Below are positions 62,684 to 64,000 of a stretch of 64,000 bases of DNA, piece after piece. Both the position numbers and the translations under genes were made by a program. The DNA is from Hermodice carunculata. Lineage: Eukaryota > Annelida > Polychaeta > Eunicida > Amphinomidae. Where the stretch lies: the NCBI GenBank assembly GCA_964020975.1, contig OZ026615.1, positions 81,034,962 to 81,098,961 on the forward strand, written 5' to 3'. How positions within the stretch are numbered: position 1 is the first letter of the stretch; each line of letters opens with the position of its first letter. Under the pieces are notes generated by a model. The model saw nothing but the letters and a program-made list of their open reading frames with translations, searched no databases and had not been told where the DNA came from.

Positions 62684-64000
62684 GTATGCTCATTTACCTT
62701 GCCTCAACAGATGCCTTACCTCGAGCTTGATGATTGATACCAACAGATATGCACAGATGTACTTGTATATACTTCTGCACAGTATTTTTTAGCTTTTGGG
62801 CAACACTTTAGTCCCATCTTACAGACAATCTTGAACATGTATAAATATTGCTTGTGTTTTGGGCCAAGTAACGTATCTATTTCGCTGCATCAAAATAATT
62901 AGCAAACCAATGGTATTTGGTTTTGAGGCTCCTGTGAGTATTTAGGCCTTTTTTCACTGTGACTTATGGTTTATTACACTTTTGGTCAGGTGCCCCTTTC
63001 AAATTCATTTGTTACTTTTCTCCCATGGTGTTTGATTGGGTTGGGAGTACGTGTAGTTTGTTGGGTTTAAAAAAAATGTAGTTTATCATGGCTGGGAAAG
63101 TATCACCAGGTTTTCAAGCCAAGTATTTTTTTTCTTAACCTTGTCACCTTGGTATCCTTCTGGTGGGGAGACCACCAGTACACCTCCGGGTCCCACCACA
63201 GCAGGACATCCACACGTCGCCACACAGTCCATCTGTAGTGGTCTGACCGGATTTACTCTGTCCCGCTAATTCCCTGTATTAATTTTCCGTATAAGGTTTG
63301 ATGATCAGCATACATTAGTTGGAAATGATCTACTTTGCAAATATGTGTTGTTTCATTCAATTCGCCATCACCAAATATGAATCATATGCCTCAAATCAGT
63401 TGCGAGTAAAAAATGACAATTAAAACAATGGCAGAAATACGGACCTGCACTGCTTCAGGACACTTTGCTGGCTATCATTGCTTTTTTGCTGTCTTTTGCG
63501 GTATCTATCAGTCGAAAGTATAGACATGGAACATTTTGTGAATAATCATTCTCCATTATGCCACAAAATAATTGTTGCTTATGATAGAAAAACTTCCAAT
63601 TGTCCATAGCCATGCTGCAGGATGAGCAGACATATGCCACATGGCAAGGGTGACCTGCCCCACTGACCTATGGAATGCTTTTCATTGGTTATATGGAGCT
63701 GTTCGGAGTCACTCGGTCGTTTGTTAATTATTCAAAAGGGTCACATGTGAGCTGTCGACCAGTCATGAACTTCATTCTTTTAGACCACGGTTGGTGTGTT
63801 ATTTCAGAAAAATTCCATTGCTTTTCAAGGAAAGTATACTGTGAATGCTTCAACATAAGCCTATTGGAGGACATTTTACAGATGTAGCTTAGATTTCAAG
63901 CTGTACAGCCATGTCAAATATGACACATTTGCTGCGATTCTGGGGAAATTCAAAAGGATTGAAATGAAGAAAGATTTGCATGTTTTGGACAAACTTGGCT
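62684..64000. other. Intron after exon 12, incomplete
   Basis: No further dynein exon and no element recognised up to the window edge. The frame at 63675-63887 has no recognised domain. Confidence 0.6.

Overview
This 64 kb window is animal nuclear DNA, almost certainly from a marine invertebrate. It holds one interrupted host gene on the + strand: an axonemal dynein heavy chain of the DNAH5/DNAH8 (outer-arm) type. Twelve exons between 732 and 62683 splice into 1860 bases, exactly 620 codons in one unbroken frame. They cover the end of the AAA2 region, all of AAA3 and the start of AAA4. The gene begins before the window and continues after it. Intron size, GT/AG splice sites and the mix of Penelope-like, DIRS, LINE and terminal-inverted-repeat elements show a metazoan. 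Frequent TAGGCCTA and TACATGTA words and the element mix would suit an echinoderm, hemichordate, amphioxus or mollusc, but the species cannot be read from the window.

The exons total under 3% of the window; mobile DNA dominates the introns. Intron 1 carries a LINE fragment (2160-3455). Intron 2 carries an inverted-repeat-bounded element filled with a 145 bp minisatellite (3988-6125) and a 180 bp-period array. Intron 4 (9846-22810) carries more arrays, a Harbinger transposase remnant, a small MITE and a Penelope element with inverted terminal repeats (15540-20519) that was itself entered by a second minisatellite-bearing element (17756-19752). Intron 6 carries a short DIRS fossil and a foldback element. 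Intron 8 carries two MITEs. Intron 9 carries a large composite DIRS fossil (about 34930-43730) with three later insertions. Intron 10 carries an element with a THAP-domain gene. Intron 11 carries a nearly full-length Penelope-like element with its GIY-YIG endonuclease in front of the reverse transcriptase (Naiad/Chlamys type) and a tandem 3' tail, then a second DIRS family without reverse transcriptase, then a further inverted-repeat element.

The most interesting themes are: (1) several elements with inverted ends whose cargo is a tandem array of 145-180 bp units, two of them close to nucleosome-core length and studded with paired AAGGTCA-type nuclear-receptor half-sites; (2) two different kinds of Penelope-like element in one gene, one with a hammerhead-ribozyme-like motif in inverted terminal repeats and one of permuted domain order; (3) a decayed partial copy of dynein exon 12 about 100 bp upstream of the real exon. 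I see no CRISPR array, operon or prokaryotic gene, and no second host gene that I can support.
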